In this document: positions 9,526 to 16,350 of the stretch, in pieces | How the letters are laid out: each line of letters starts with the position of its first letter | How positions within the stretch are numbered: the first letter of the stretch is position 1 | Source: Bacillota bacterium | GTDB lineage: Bacteria > Bacillota > Bacilli > Paenibacillales > NBRC-103111 | Assembly: GCA_023386955.1 (NCBI GenBank) | Contig: JAEWIS010000041.1 | Location: 62,001-126,000 of the forward strand | DNA: 64,000 nucleotides | Direction: 5' to 3' | The notes under the pieces: generated by a model | What the model was told of the DNA's origin: nothing | Databases searched by the model: none | Seen by the model: the letters and a program-made list of their open reading frames with translations, nothing else | Translations under genes and position numbers: made by a program

Positions 9526-9593
9526 ATTGCTGTTTTAGCAAAAATATTAAGTTTATAGCGCTTATTATACGATATTTTTGTTGAAACAGCAAA
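9526..9593. promoter_or_regulatory. long inverted repeat, candidate repressor operator
   Basis: The left arm (9526-9547) and right arm (9572-9593) match as inverted copies at 19 of 22 positions, with a 24-bp AT-rich centre. Each arm has an inner dyad, most clearly TTGCT-GTTTT-AGCAA in the left arm. It lies between the predicted promoter and the ArpU-like gene and ends about 18 bp before its start. It is well placed to bind the divergent XRE repressor; a leader hairpin is the alternative. Confidence 0.65.
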
Positions 9594-9611
9594 TACGGGG
9601 AGGTTTTACAA

Positions 9612-10073
9612 ATGAGCAAAATGAACAAGGGTGAGCTCCGCATCGGCCAGATGGAAATCCATATGGACGAAACCAGACGCAAGGTAGAGGAGAAGCTGGA
9701 GACGGCGCGGATTTATAAGTTCCTGGGGATGGTGCGCAGGGAGGTCCGGATGACGTCAGGCAATGAGCCCCGGTATCATGGGACAACCAACCGCATCGGC
9801 AAAGCGACGGAGGCGGCAGCGGTGTGGAATGCGGATCAGGAGGAGCGGATGCGCAATGCCTATGAGGATGTGGAACGGGCAGTGGGCAGTCTTCCGGATA
9901 AACAGCGGGAGATTATCCGGTTGCGGTATTTAAGCAGCCTGGATGGAGAAATGGATTTTCAGGTGTGCCAGGAGGTGCATCTGAGTGAACGGACGTACCG
10001 GAGAGTGAAGGCCAAGGCTATCGTCAACCTGGCGCTGGCCTTGCGGCTGGAGGAGTGGAAATTTGCAGAGTAG
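9612..10073 (+). CDS. ArpU-family phage late regulator
   Basis: The 153-aa protein ends with a sigma-70 region-4-like segment: LPDKQREIIRLRYL, then HLSERTYRRVKAKAIVNLALAL (helix-turn-helix). This is the usual form of ArpU-type regulators of phage late genes in Firmicutes. The N-terminal half is helical and charged. It sits directly between the repressor region and a putative late promoter with phased TGGCC boxes, so I infer it is the activator of the tail operon. The start follows GGGGAGG. Confidence 0.82.
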   Translation: MSKMNKGELRIGQMEIHMDETRRKVEEKLETARIYKFLGMVRREVRMTSGNEPRYHGTTNRIGKATEAAAVWNADQEERMRNAYEDVERAVGSLPDKQREIIRLRYLSSLDGEMDFQVCQEVHLSERTYRRVKAKAIVNLALALRLEEWKFAE

Positions 10074-10110
10074 CAGCGTTTTTTACCAGCAAAAGAGACA
10101 AGCTCACATG

Positions 10111-10176
10111 TGGCCGCTCCACGGCCGGAGGATGGCCAGAAGTTGGCCCGCCATTGGACAGCCGCCATGGTATATT
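10111..10176 (+). promoter_or_regulatory. late tailocin promoter with five 11-bp phased TGGCC boxes
   Basis: TGGCC, CGGCC, TGGCC, TGGCC and TGGAC start at 10111, 10122, 10133, 10144 and 10155, an exact 11-bp pitch. They are followed by an extended -10, TGGTATATT, with TATATT at 10171-10176. No -35 is seen. The array is what one would expect for an activator bound repeatedly on one DNA face. It lies right after the ArpU-like gene and before the first structural gene. Confidence 0.65.
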
Positions 10177-10263
10177 GATATCGTAGCCAACCAAGACAAG
10201 GCTGCAAAACACCAACCGCATACCCGCATCCGCTTGATCCGGACGAGCTGTCACAGGCCGGAC

Positions 10264-10304
10264 AAGACGCACCCAAAGGCGCATCTTCAGGAGGCGTCTT
10301 TTTT
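10264..10304 (+). terminator. leader terminator or attenuator before the tail operon
   Basis: AAGACGC at 10264-10270 pairs perfectly with GCGTCTT at 10294-10300, followed by four more Ts. It lies downstream of the predicted late promoter and 29 bp before the first small gene. It may end read-through from the ArpU-like gene or act as an attenuator for the operon. Confidence 0.5.
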
Positions 10305-10332
10305 GTTACCCGAACAAGAGAGGAGAGAGGCG

Positions 10333-10506
10333 ATGAAGTGGTTTCGTAAACGGGTTCCCAAGTTTCAAGGCTATCTGGCTGTTCAGCCGGCGCGATGCAA
10401 GGACTGCCTGTGGGGCAACTGGGAGGGGAGTGCGCAATTCTGCAGCAAACCCCACCATTGCGTAAAGGAGGAGACGGACCATGCTGACTGTGCAGAGTCT
10501 GGATAA
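10333..10506 (+). CDS. small cysteine-rich protein
   Basis: The 57-aa basic protein has CKDC near residues 22-25 and three more cysteines at about 38, 43 and 52 in FCSKPHHCVKEETDHADC, a possible zinc-binding arrangement. GAGAGAGG precedes the ATG. It overlaps the next gene by 26 bp and is the first gene of the tail operon. I do not recognise a family. Similar small Cys-containing proteins occur near phage tail genes, but no function can be assigned. Confidence 0.6.
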   Translation: MKWFRKRVPKFQGYLAVQPARCKDCLWGNWEGSAQFCSKPHHCVKEETDHADCAESG

Positions 10507-10864
10507 GGCTATGAGGCAGATGGCCGGAGCTTCGGCTAACCGCAGGTTCTATAACCGCCTGAGATATGACATGGCGGAGGAGTTTATGGATGCTTGCGCT
10601 GAAGGAAGCGTCCGGGTATCCCCAAGGCTGGCGGCGTCCTTCCGGCGGACGGCCTACCAAGGCAAGCGAGAATGGGTGCTGGAGGAAAAAGGGCCTTATG
10701 CCATAGCGGCGGGAACAGCCATGCCCAATGCATCCCGGTTGGGTGCTCCCCGGATTATGGGACGTGCGCTGCAGCAGACGGCAGGCAAGCTGCCCGCTTT
10801 GGCCGATCGTTTTTACCATTCTGCAGGAAAGGCGGCGGGTTTTCATGTATCGAAGCAGTCTTGA
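10481..10864 (+). CDS. tailocin protein, possibly XkdI/HK97-gp10-like
   Basis: The 127-aa mixed helical protein has an Arg-rich N-terminal part (NRRFYNRLRYDMAEEF). By position, just before a tail-terminator-like gene and the sheath, it corresponds to XkdI/YqbI of PBSX and skin, which belong to the HK97 gp10 tail-completion group. The sequence match is not strong enough for certainty. GGAGGAG lies upstream. It overlaps the next gene by 20 bp. Confidence 0.55.
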   Translation: MLTVQSLDKAMRQMAGASANRRFYNRLRYDMAEEFMDACAEGSVRVSPRLAASFRRTAYQGKREWVLEEKGPYAIAAGTAMPNASRLGAPRIMGRALQQTAGKLPALADRFYHSAGKAAGFHVSKQS

Positions 10865-11294
10865 GGTGATGAAGGCAACCATCAGACAGGCGATAGGTGA
10901 AAGCAGCTGGCCTATTTATGTGGAGGCTCTGCCTGCGGAGCTTATGGTTCCGGCATTTTATCTGGAGCATCAAGCCAGCAGTGCGGAAACGACTGGTGTG
11001 TCCACCGTCCGCTTCGAGATCCAGTGGCAGGTGATGGTTCTGCCGGAGATGCCCGCCGGAGGTGTGCCGGACGGGCTTGCCCAGCTCACCGTGGCGGATC
11101 GGCTGCGGGAGGCGTTTATGCGGGGGCCAGTGCTGACTGCACCCGAAGGCACCGTGTTTCAGGTAGAGGCCTTCACTGGAGGGACGGGGGAAACAGGCAT
11201 GTTTCTGACCGTCACCCTTTCCACCCAATATACCCCAAGCGCCGCTGTGCCGGAGGCGCCCCTGATGCAGGAGCTGCATTGGAAGGGAATCTGA
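10845..11294 (+). CDS. phage tail terminator-like protein (XkdJ/DUF6838 type)
   Basis: The 149-aa protein begins MYRSSLEVMKATIRQAI and contains the beta-rich VRFEIQWQVMV and VADRLREAFM typical of small tail-terminator proteins, which cap the end of tube and sheath. The order terminator-sheath-tube agrees with PBSX xkdJ-K-M. The ATG at 10845 is chosen because upstream in-frame starts lie inside the previous gene. A second ATG at 10869 is possible. Confidence 0.65.
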   Translation: MYRSSLEVMKATIRQAIGESSWPIYVEALPAELMVPAFYLEHQASSAETTGVSTVRFEIQWQVMVLPEMPAGGVPDGLAQLTVADRLREAFMRGPVLTAPEGTVFQVEAFTGGTGETGMFLTVTLSTQYTPSAAVPEAPLMQELHWKGI

Positions 11295-11344
11295 GCAAGA
11301 TTTTGTACGCTGCAAGTCCATTTATTTAACGGGAGGAATTATTC

Positions 11345-12409
11345 ATGCCATTACCGAGTATCCAAATCGTGTTCAAACAAGCGGCTGCTGCCGCCGTCAC
11401 CCAAGGCGCAACAGGCATTGCCGCGCTGATTCTGAAGGACGCCTCTGCAGCCAGCGGAGTGGTGGAGCACCAGCTCTACACAGTCAGTGATATTCCGGCG
11501 GCATTGACGTCCGCCAACAAGGACTACGCCCGTCTGGCTCTGGCCGGAGCGCCTGCCCAGGTGAAGCTGGTGGTGATTCCCGCCAATGCCACCGATTACG
11601 CCGCCGCCCAGGAGTATCTGGAAACCATCCAATGGAATGTGCTGGCCGTGCCCGGCATTGCCGCTGCCGATGCGGCTGCCATGGGTGTGTGGGCCAAGGG
11701 GCTGTTCGAGACCAAGCTCCGCAAGATTATGGCGGTGCTGCCCTCTGTGGCGGCAGATCATCCGGCTGTGGTGAACTTCACCACGGACACCATCAAGGTG
11801 GGGACCGTTACGTACACCAATTCGGATTTTACCGCACGGATTGCCGGTCTGATCGCCGGTTTGCCCCTGTCGGTTTCGCCTACCTACCAGGTGCTGCCTG
11901 AGGTGACCAATGTGCCGAAGCTGACCAAGGCCCAGGCGGATGCCGCTGTGGATGCCGGCAAGCTGATCCTCTACCACGACGGGGAAAAGGTGAAGATCGC
12001 CCGCGGCGTCACCTCCTTCGTCACCCCCACCCAAGCCATGGGTGCCGATTGGAAAAAGATCAAGGTGGTCCGTGTGCTCAACAAGCTGTATGCGGATATC
12101 CGCAAAACGGCGGAGGACAACTACATCGGCAAAATGAACAACAGCTATATGAACAAGCTGCTGTTGGTTTCGGCCATGAATGCCTATTTCGAGGGGCTGG
12201 AGCAAAGCGGGATTCTGGATCCGGGCAAAAACCGGGCGGCGATTGATGTGGCGGCGCAGCGTGTGTATCTGCAGTCCACGGGGGTTAACGTAACCGGGAT
12301 GAACGAGCAGCAGTTGAAGGAGGCCAACACCGACGATCAGGTGTTCCTGAAGGCCACGGTGCAGCCGTTGGATGCCATTGAGGATATCAAGCTGGATATT
12401 TTTCTGTAA
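11345..12409 (+). CDS. xkdK: contractile tail sheath protein
   Basis: The 354-aa protein has the XkdK/YqbK sheath layout: MPLPSIQIVFKQAAAAAV at the start, an alternating alpha/beta core, and the conserved C-terminal part with ADIRKTAEDNYIGKMNNSY and NTDDQVFLKATVQPLDAIEDI. Sheath subunits stack around the tube and contract to drive it through the target envelope. GGGAGG lies 9 bases before the ATG. A contractile sheath without any head gene nearby is the main argument for a tailocin. Confidence 0.93.
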   Translation: MPLPSIQIVFKQAAAAAVTQGATGIAALILKDASAASGVVEHQLYTVSDIPAALTSANKDYARLALAGAPAQVKLVVIPANATDYAAAQEYLETIQWNVLAVPGIAAADAAAMGVWAKGLFETKLRKIMAVLPSVAADHPAVVNFTTDTIKVGTVTYTNSDFTARIAGLIAGLPLSVSPTYQVLPEVTNVPKLTKAQADAAVDAGKLILYHDGEKVKIARGVTSFVTPTQAMGADWKKIKVVRVLNKLYADIRKTAEDNYIGKMNNSYMNKLLLVSAMNAYFEGLEQSGILDPGKNRAAIDVAAQRVYLQSTGVNVTGMNEQQLKEANTDDQVFLKATVQPLDAIEDIKLDIFL

Positions 12410-12452
12410 GCGAACGGCACTTTTAACCCATTTACCAAGGAGGAATTGATGT

Positions 12453-12887
12453 ATGGCAATGCAAGGGGAAAAGGTAATCAACGGCACGTTCGGCGAGGTA
12501 TGGCTGGACGGGGAATATATTGCGGAGGTCAAGGGCCTGCAGGCCAAGGTTAGCATCGAAAAAGAGGACATTCCGGTCGCGGGCAAATACGCCACCGACA
12601 GCAAGTTTATGGGGTACAAGGGCACCGGCACCCTGCGTATGTACAAAACCAACTCCCGGATGATCGCCAAGCTCAGCGAGCTGATCAAGGCCGGAACCAT
12701 CACGCGCTTCCAGATTATCTCGCAGGTGAAGGACCCCTCCGCCGCCGGAGCGGAGCGCATTATCATCAAGGACGCCAGCTTCGATGATATGACCCTCATC
12801 GACTGGGAGCTGCGCAAAAACGGCGAGCTGGAATGCCCGTTCACCTTCACCGATTGGGAGACCACGGATTTGGTGGGGTCTAACTAA
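12453..12887 (+). CDS. xkdM: tail tube protein
   Basis: The 144-aa protein matches the XkdM/YqbM tube family: GEKVINGTFGEVWLDGEYI, then a beta-rich barrel and EDIPVAGKYATDSKFMGYKG. Hexamers form the inner tube on which the sheath polymerises. It follows the sheath gene by 43 bp with AAGGAGG as RBS. The 288 bp after its stop hold repeat island 2 in place of the usual tight spacing. Confidence 0.92.
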   Translation: MAMQGEKVINGTFGEVWLDGEYIAEVKGLQAKVSIEKEDIPVAGKYATDSKFMGYKGTGTLRMYKTNSRMIAKLSELIKAGTITRFQIISQVKDPSAAGAERIIIKDASFDDMTLIDWELRKNGELECPFTFTDWETTDLVGSN

Positions 12888-13175
12888 GATAGAGGCAGAG
12901 CGGCGGGGGAGGGGGGCAGAAGCGGGTGAAGGCAGATAGGGGAAGGAACTCTTCCGCTATTCCCTGCCGTGAGCGGCTGGACCTGCCTTAACGGAAGGGA
13001 AATTTCCGTTATTTGGACCATTTCCCCCGGTGAGGGGGCGCTGGAGAGGAGATAGCGGAGAATTGGCTTCCGCTATCCCGGTTTTGGCGTCTGCGCTGCT
13101 GGAATAGCGGAACATAGGGTTCCGCTGTAAAGCGGACTTTTTCCACACATCAACAATAAAAAGGAGAACCAACCT
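12888..13175. repeat. intergenic palindromic repeat island 2 inside the tail operon
   Basis: No gene is seen. The dyad TAACGGAA-N7-TTCCGTTA lies at 12989-13011, GATAGCGGA-N9-TCCGCTATC at 13051-13077, and a third related unit (AATAGCGGAAC, then GTTCCGCT) near 13103-13127. These share the AACGG/CCGTT and AGCGG/CCGCT cores with islands 1 and 3. The element separates tube and chaperone genes in an otherwise compact operon. Confidence 0.7.
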
Positions 13176-13574
13176 ATGAGTACATTAGATTTGCTGCTGG
13201 GCCTGGACCCAACCAAGCTGAAGCGCCCGGTGCGCCAGGTGGAGCTGACCCGTCTCAGCGAAGCGGCTGGGGAGAAAGTGGTGTTTACCATTCAGGCGCT
13301 GACCTTGTCCGAGGAAGAGGAAATCAGCGAAATTTGCGATAAGGGTGGTGTGAAGGACCCGGTGGCGGTGCGGATTTTTACCCTGCTGAAGGGGGTAACG
13401 ACTCCCGACCTGAAGTCCCCCAAGCTCTTGGAGCGTTACGGCGTCGCCACCCCCAAGGAGCTGCTGGAATCCGGCAAGCTGCTGCAGTCCGGGGAAATCG
13501 CCCATCTGTACAGTCAAATTTCTGAGCTGTCCGGCTACAGTGAGAATGCGGTAACCGAGCTAAAAAACGGATAG
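13176..13574 (+). CDS. xkdN: tail assembly chaperone, short form (XkdN-like)
   Basis: The 132-aa protein corresponds to XkdN/YqbN (phage TAC family) by position between tube and tape measure and by its small acidic helical character (LSEEEEISEICDKGG). It ends ELKNG at a TAG. The last codons hold a canonical slippery heptamer, so part of the product is probably extended into the -1 frame. Such chaperones coat the tape measure during tail assembly. AAAAGGAG lies upstream of the ATG. Confidence 0.88.
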   Translation: MSTLDLLLGLDPTKLKRPVRQVELTRLSEAAGEKVVFTIQALTLSEEEEISEICDKGGVKDPVAVRIFTLLKGVTTPDLKSPKLLERYGVATPKELLESGKLLQSGEIAHLYSQISELSGYSENAVTELKNG

Positions 13575-13756
13575 AGACGGACGGGGAGCTGGCGTTCCTC
13601 TATTATTGCTGGAGCCGCAAGGCGCTCCTTCCGTCGCAGGTCTACACCATGCCCCCCGGCGAAAAGCTGCTGGTGCGGGCATTTTTCGAATACGAAATCA
13701 TGGAGCGGGACCGGCTGATCCGCCAGCAGGCCTGGCCCACCGTACCGCTGATGTAA
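13176..13756 (+). CDS. tail assembly chaperone, frameshifted long form
   Basis: A -1 shift at A AAA AAC (13562-13568) joins 131 residues of the short form to 62 residues read from CGG at 13568 to the TAA at 13754-13756, giving 193 aa. The extension reads IETDGELAFLYYCWSRK..., then VRAFFEYEIMERDRL. It has no start codon or RBS of its own at its beginning, and its composition is protein-like throughout. This copies the G/GT arrangement of lambda and many other phages. The fusion is inferred from sequence, not shown. Confidence 0.8.
13562..13568 (+). promoter_or_regulatory. -1 ribosomal frameshift slippery site A AAA AAC
   Basis: In the chaperone frame the codons are CTA AAA AAC GGA TAG, so the heptamer A AAA AAC is in the correct phase (X XXY YYZ), two codons before the stop. 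After slippage the -1 frame stays open for 62 more codons. Confidence 0.82.
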
Positions 13757-13798
13757 GGAGCTTGTATGTTAGGAGCTGCAAGGAGGGGAGGACCGCTT

Positions 13799-15709
13799 AT
13801 GAAGCTCACCGCCGTGCTCAGCCTGACCGACAACTACACGGACACGCTGAAGCAGGCCATCAAAAAGACCCAGGAGTTCCGCCACGAAACGGTTAAAACG
13901 AAGAAGGCGCTGGAGGAGACGTTTAAGAAAAAGTATGAGCTGGATGTGGAGATTTCTCATGCAGTTAGCAATCTGAATTATATTCAACAAACGCTTGTAA
14001 TGATGAAGGATACAACGATAAACGTACATTTTCAGACCATTAATTATAATCAAGTAATCAATCAGCAAAATCAGGTTGCCCAAAAGCAGAATAAGCTTTT
14101 GGAGATAGGAAAAAGGCTTGCTTCCACCGCAATTTCCAGTGTAATTAAGCTGCTGAAATTAGCAGTGCAGCCTTTATCATTCATGATCCAAAAAACAGCG
14201 GATCTGGTGTCTTCGTCATTAAGGAGTGCTGCTGTTTTTGAGAGAAGTTCTATGAATGTGGAACACACGATAGCTGTAAACAATAAAGGATTGAGCCCTG
14301 AGACAGTGAAGAAGAAAGCAGCAGATTATATGGACGCCTACCGTAAAGCTGTGGAGCTAACCAGTTTTGATACAGCTGATGTTCAGCAGGCAGGTTCCCG
14401 TGCAATTGTTATGGCAATGGGGGATACCGGCGAAGCAACTAACCTGCTCCGTCTTGCTGGAGACATGGCTGCGCTAACCCCGGGAAAAACGTTGGAGGAT
14501 GCTTTGGAAGCTTTAATGGAATTGAAAAAGGGCGATGGCGGTTCCATGGATGATTTCGGTTTCTTCACAACGGAAAGCAGGATAAAGGCAGCCGGTAAGG
14601 ACATGGGCAAAGTTACGAATCGCAATGGAATCAAACTTAATGACATGTTCAGAGGCGGAGGAGAAAAGGCGGGCGAATCGGCGCAGGGGCTCTGGATAAG
14701 TATTACCAACTCCATAAAAAATGGAATTGAGGATATGGGGAAGGATACTTTGGCTGCGCTTAAGCCTGAAATGAAAAAGTGGGCTGATTTCTTTAGAAGC
14801 GATGGTTTTCAAAGAATGGTTGCTTCAGGATCAAAAATGATGTTGGGGTTGGCTAAGGGAATTTCAGAAAGATCAGCTGCTCTTCGCGGTTGGCTCGAAA
14901 GCACTTTTTTCAACAATGAGGAGTTTTCCAATCTTAGTTTAAGGGAAAAGTTTGAACATGTATTGGATGAAATGAAGAAAGGCTTTGATGATTGGTTTGA
15001 AAAGGATGGAAAGGGAATTTTCCAAAAGATTGAAAATGTTGGAATTCAGATCCTTGCAGATGGAGCAATAAAGTTTAGTGAAGTAGGTTTGAAAGTGGGT
15101 GCATCATTAGGAAAAGGAATGATTGATGGTTTAGGTGAGGTTGCCAAAGATCATCCTGTATTGTCAAGTCTTACTATCGGTACTGCAGCTACTTCAGTAG
15201 GTGGTCCTTTAGTAGGGGCTGCGGCTGCGGGAACGGCGCTAGTTATAAGTAGTGCAGGCGGGTTTATGGATCAAGTTGAAGAAAGGAAGAAAGTTAGAGA
15301 GTTGGGTAAGAATGCGGCTTGGGAGAAATCTAAAAACTCCAGCCCAGAAGCGCCTCTTCTTCCTGATACAGCTTTATCTGGAAAACCCAAAGGTCGTAAT
15401 TTTCTCCATGACGGGAGAGACTGGGTGTGGGGTCACTTAATTGACATGGGATTAATGGATGTTCCCAAGCCTAAAGCCATTGGCCTTCCCCGTGTCCCTT
15501 ATGACAACTATCCCGCTATGCTTCATCAGAACGAGCGGGTGCTGACGGCGCAGGAGGCGAGGAGTATGGACCGGTCGGGTTCACCTGTGGTGATTAACCT
15601 GACGGCGGGAAAAACGTCTGACCCGGACATTGGCAGATTGATGGTTGCTCTTAAACAAGCAGTCGAGGCTGCAGGCTTCAATATGGCGCCGGGAGGTGCA
15701 ACGGCATGA
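13799..15709 (+). CDS. xkdO: tail tape measure protein (XkdO-like)
   Basis: The 636-aa protein has a coiled-coil N-terminus (LKQAIKKTQEFRHETVKTKK), long helices, a hydrophobic Gly/Ala stretch near residues 445-490 (TIGTAATSVGGPLVGAAAAG), and the C-terminal tape-measure motif LPRVPYDNYPAMLHQNERVL. It sets tail length and lies in the tube lumen. The ATG at 13799 follows AAGGAGGGGAGG; the ATG at 13766 also has an RBS, so the start is not settled. Bases about 13960-15430 are clearly more AT-rich than both ends and the flanking genes, which suggests an exchanged central segment. Confidence 0.85.
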   Translation: MKLTAVLSLTDNYTDTLKQAIKKTQEFRHETVKTKKALEETFKKKYELDVEISHAVSNLNYIQQTLVMMKDTTINVHFQTINYNQVINQQNQVAQKQNKLLEIGKRLASTAISSVIKLLKLAVQPLSFMIQKTADLVSSSLRSAAVFERSSMNVEHTIAVNNKGLSPETVKKKAADYMDAYRKAVELTSFDTADVQQAGSRAIVMAMGDTGEATNLLRLAGDMAALTPGKTLEDALEALMELKKGDGGSMDDFGFFTTESRIKAAGKDMGKVTNRNGIKLNDMFRGGGEKAGESAQGLWISITNSIKNGIEDMGKDTLAALKPEMKKWADFFRSDGFQRMVASGSKMMLGLAKGISERSAALRGWLESTFFNNEEFSNLSLREKFEHVLDEMKKGFDDWFEKDGKGIFQKIENVGIQILADGAIKFSEVGLKVGASLGKGMIDGLGEVAKDHPVLSSLTIGTAATSVGGPLVGAAAAGTALVISSAGGFMDQVEERKKVRELGKNAAWEKSKNSSPEAPLLPDTALSGKPKGRNFLHDGRDWVWGHLIDMGLMDVPKPKAIGLPRVPYDNYPAMLHQNERVLTAQEARSMDRSGSPVVINLTAGKTSDPDIGRLMVALKQAVEAAGFNMAPGGATA

Positions 15710-16350
15710 TTGAATATTGGCTGACCTTCAACAACGGGGCAGAGAAGCTGCGGCTTCCCGTACCTCCCCGTGAGTTCGAGATGTCCACCGGCCTGAATAA
15801 TACCACGGTGAACAACAGTGAAATCGGGGAGATCAATCTTATCGGTAAGCCGCGTCTGAAGACGGTGACTTTGTCCTCGTATTTTCCCGTCCGTCCGGAC
15901 GCGCTTTGCCAGTACACCGGGTTCCCCACCCCGGCCGCCTGTCTCGATATGATCCGCCGCTGGCGGGAATCCGGCAAGCCCATCCGCCTCCTGATCGTAG
16001 GCGAGAGCCTGAAGGTGAATGAGGCGATGTCCATTGAAAGCTTCCAGGTTTCGCAAAAGCCGGGGCCGCATGATATTTATTTTACCCTGGAGCTGAAGGA
16101 GTACCGGTTTCTGCCTCCTGAGCTGGATGGAAACGGAACAACGGACGCATTGGCGCTGCTGCAGGAATATACCGGCACCCGGCCGGTGGAGCGTACGGTG
16201 CCCAGCATTTATATCACGAAGCCGGGAGATACCCTGTGGGCCATCGCGCGCCGCTTCTACCATAATGCGCTGCGGGCCGAGGAGCTCCGCCGAAGGAATG
16301 CTTTGCCCGATGAGCTGGTGCTGCCTGAAGGAAAGGCGCTGATGTTATGA
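15706..16350 (+). CDS. xkdP: LysM-containing tail protein (XkdP-like)
   Basis: The 214-aa protein has an N-terminal domain typical of XkdP/YqbP (WLTFNNGAEKLRLPVPP) and a C-terminal LysM module (ITKPGDTLWAIARRFYHN, residues about 166-214). In PBSX-type tails this protein links the tube/hub region, and LysM can hold peptidoglycan. Its start overlaps the tape measure stop (ATGA), as in a compact operon. Confidence 0.9.
   Translation: MIEYWLTFNNGAEKLRLPVPPREFEMSTGLNNTTVNNSEIGEINLIGKPRLKTVTLSSYFPVRPDALCQYTGFPTPAACLDMIRRWRESGKPIRLLIVGESLKVNEAMSIESFQVSQKPGPHDIYFTLELKEYRFLPPELDGNGTTDALALLQEYTGTRPVERTVPSIYITKPGDTLWAIARRFYHNALRAEELRRRNALPDELVLPEGKALML

Noticed and set aside
11351..12865. 504-codon frame antisense to sheath and tube genes
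   Set aside because: Covers two well-supported phage genes on the other strand; His/Gln-rich shadow.
13606..13896. Independent gene starting at 13606 after the chaperone
   Set aside because: That frame is Arg/Ala/His-rich with no RBS; the -1 frame extension explains the interval better.
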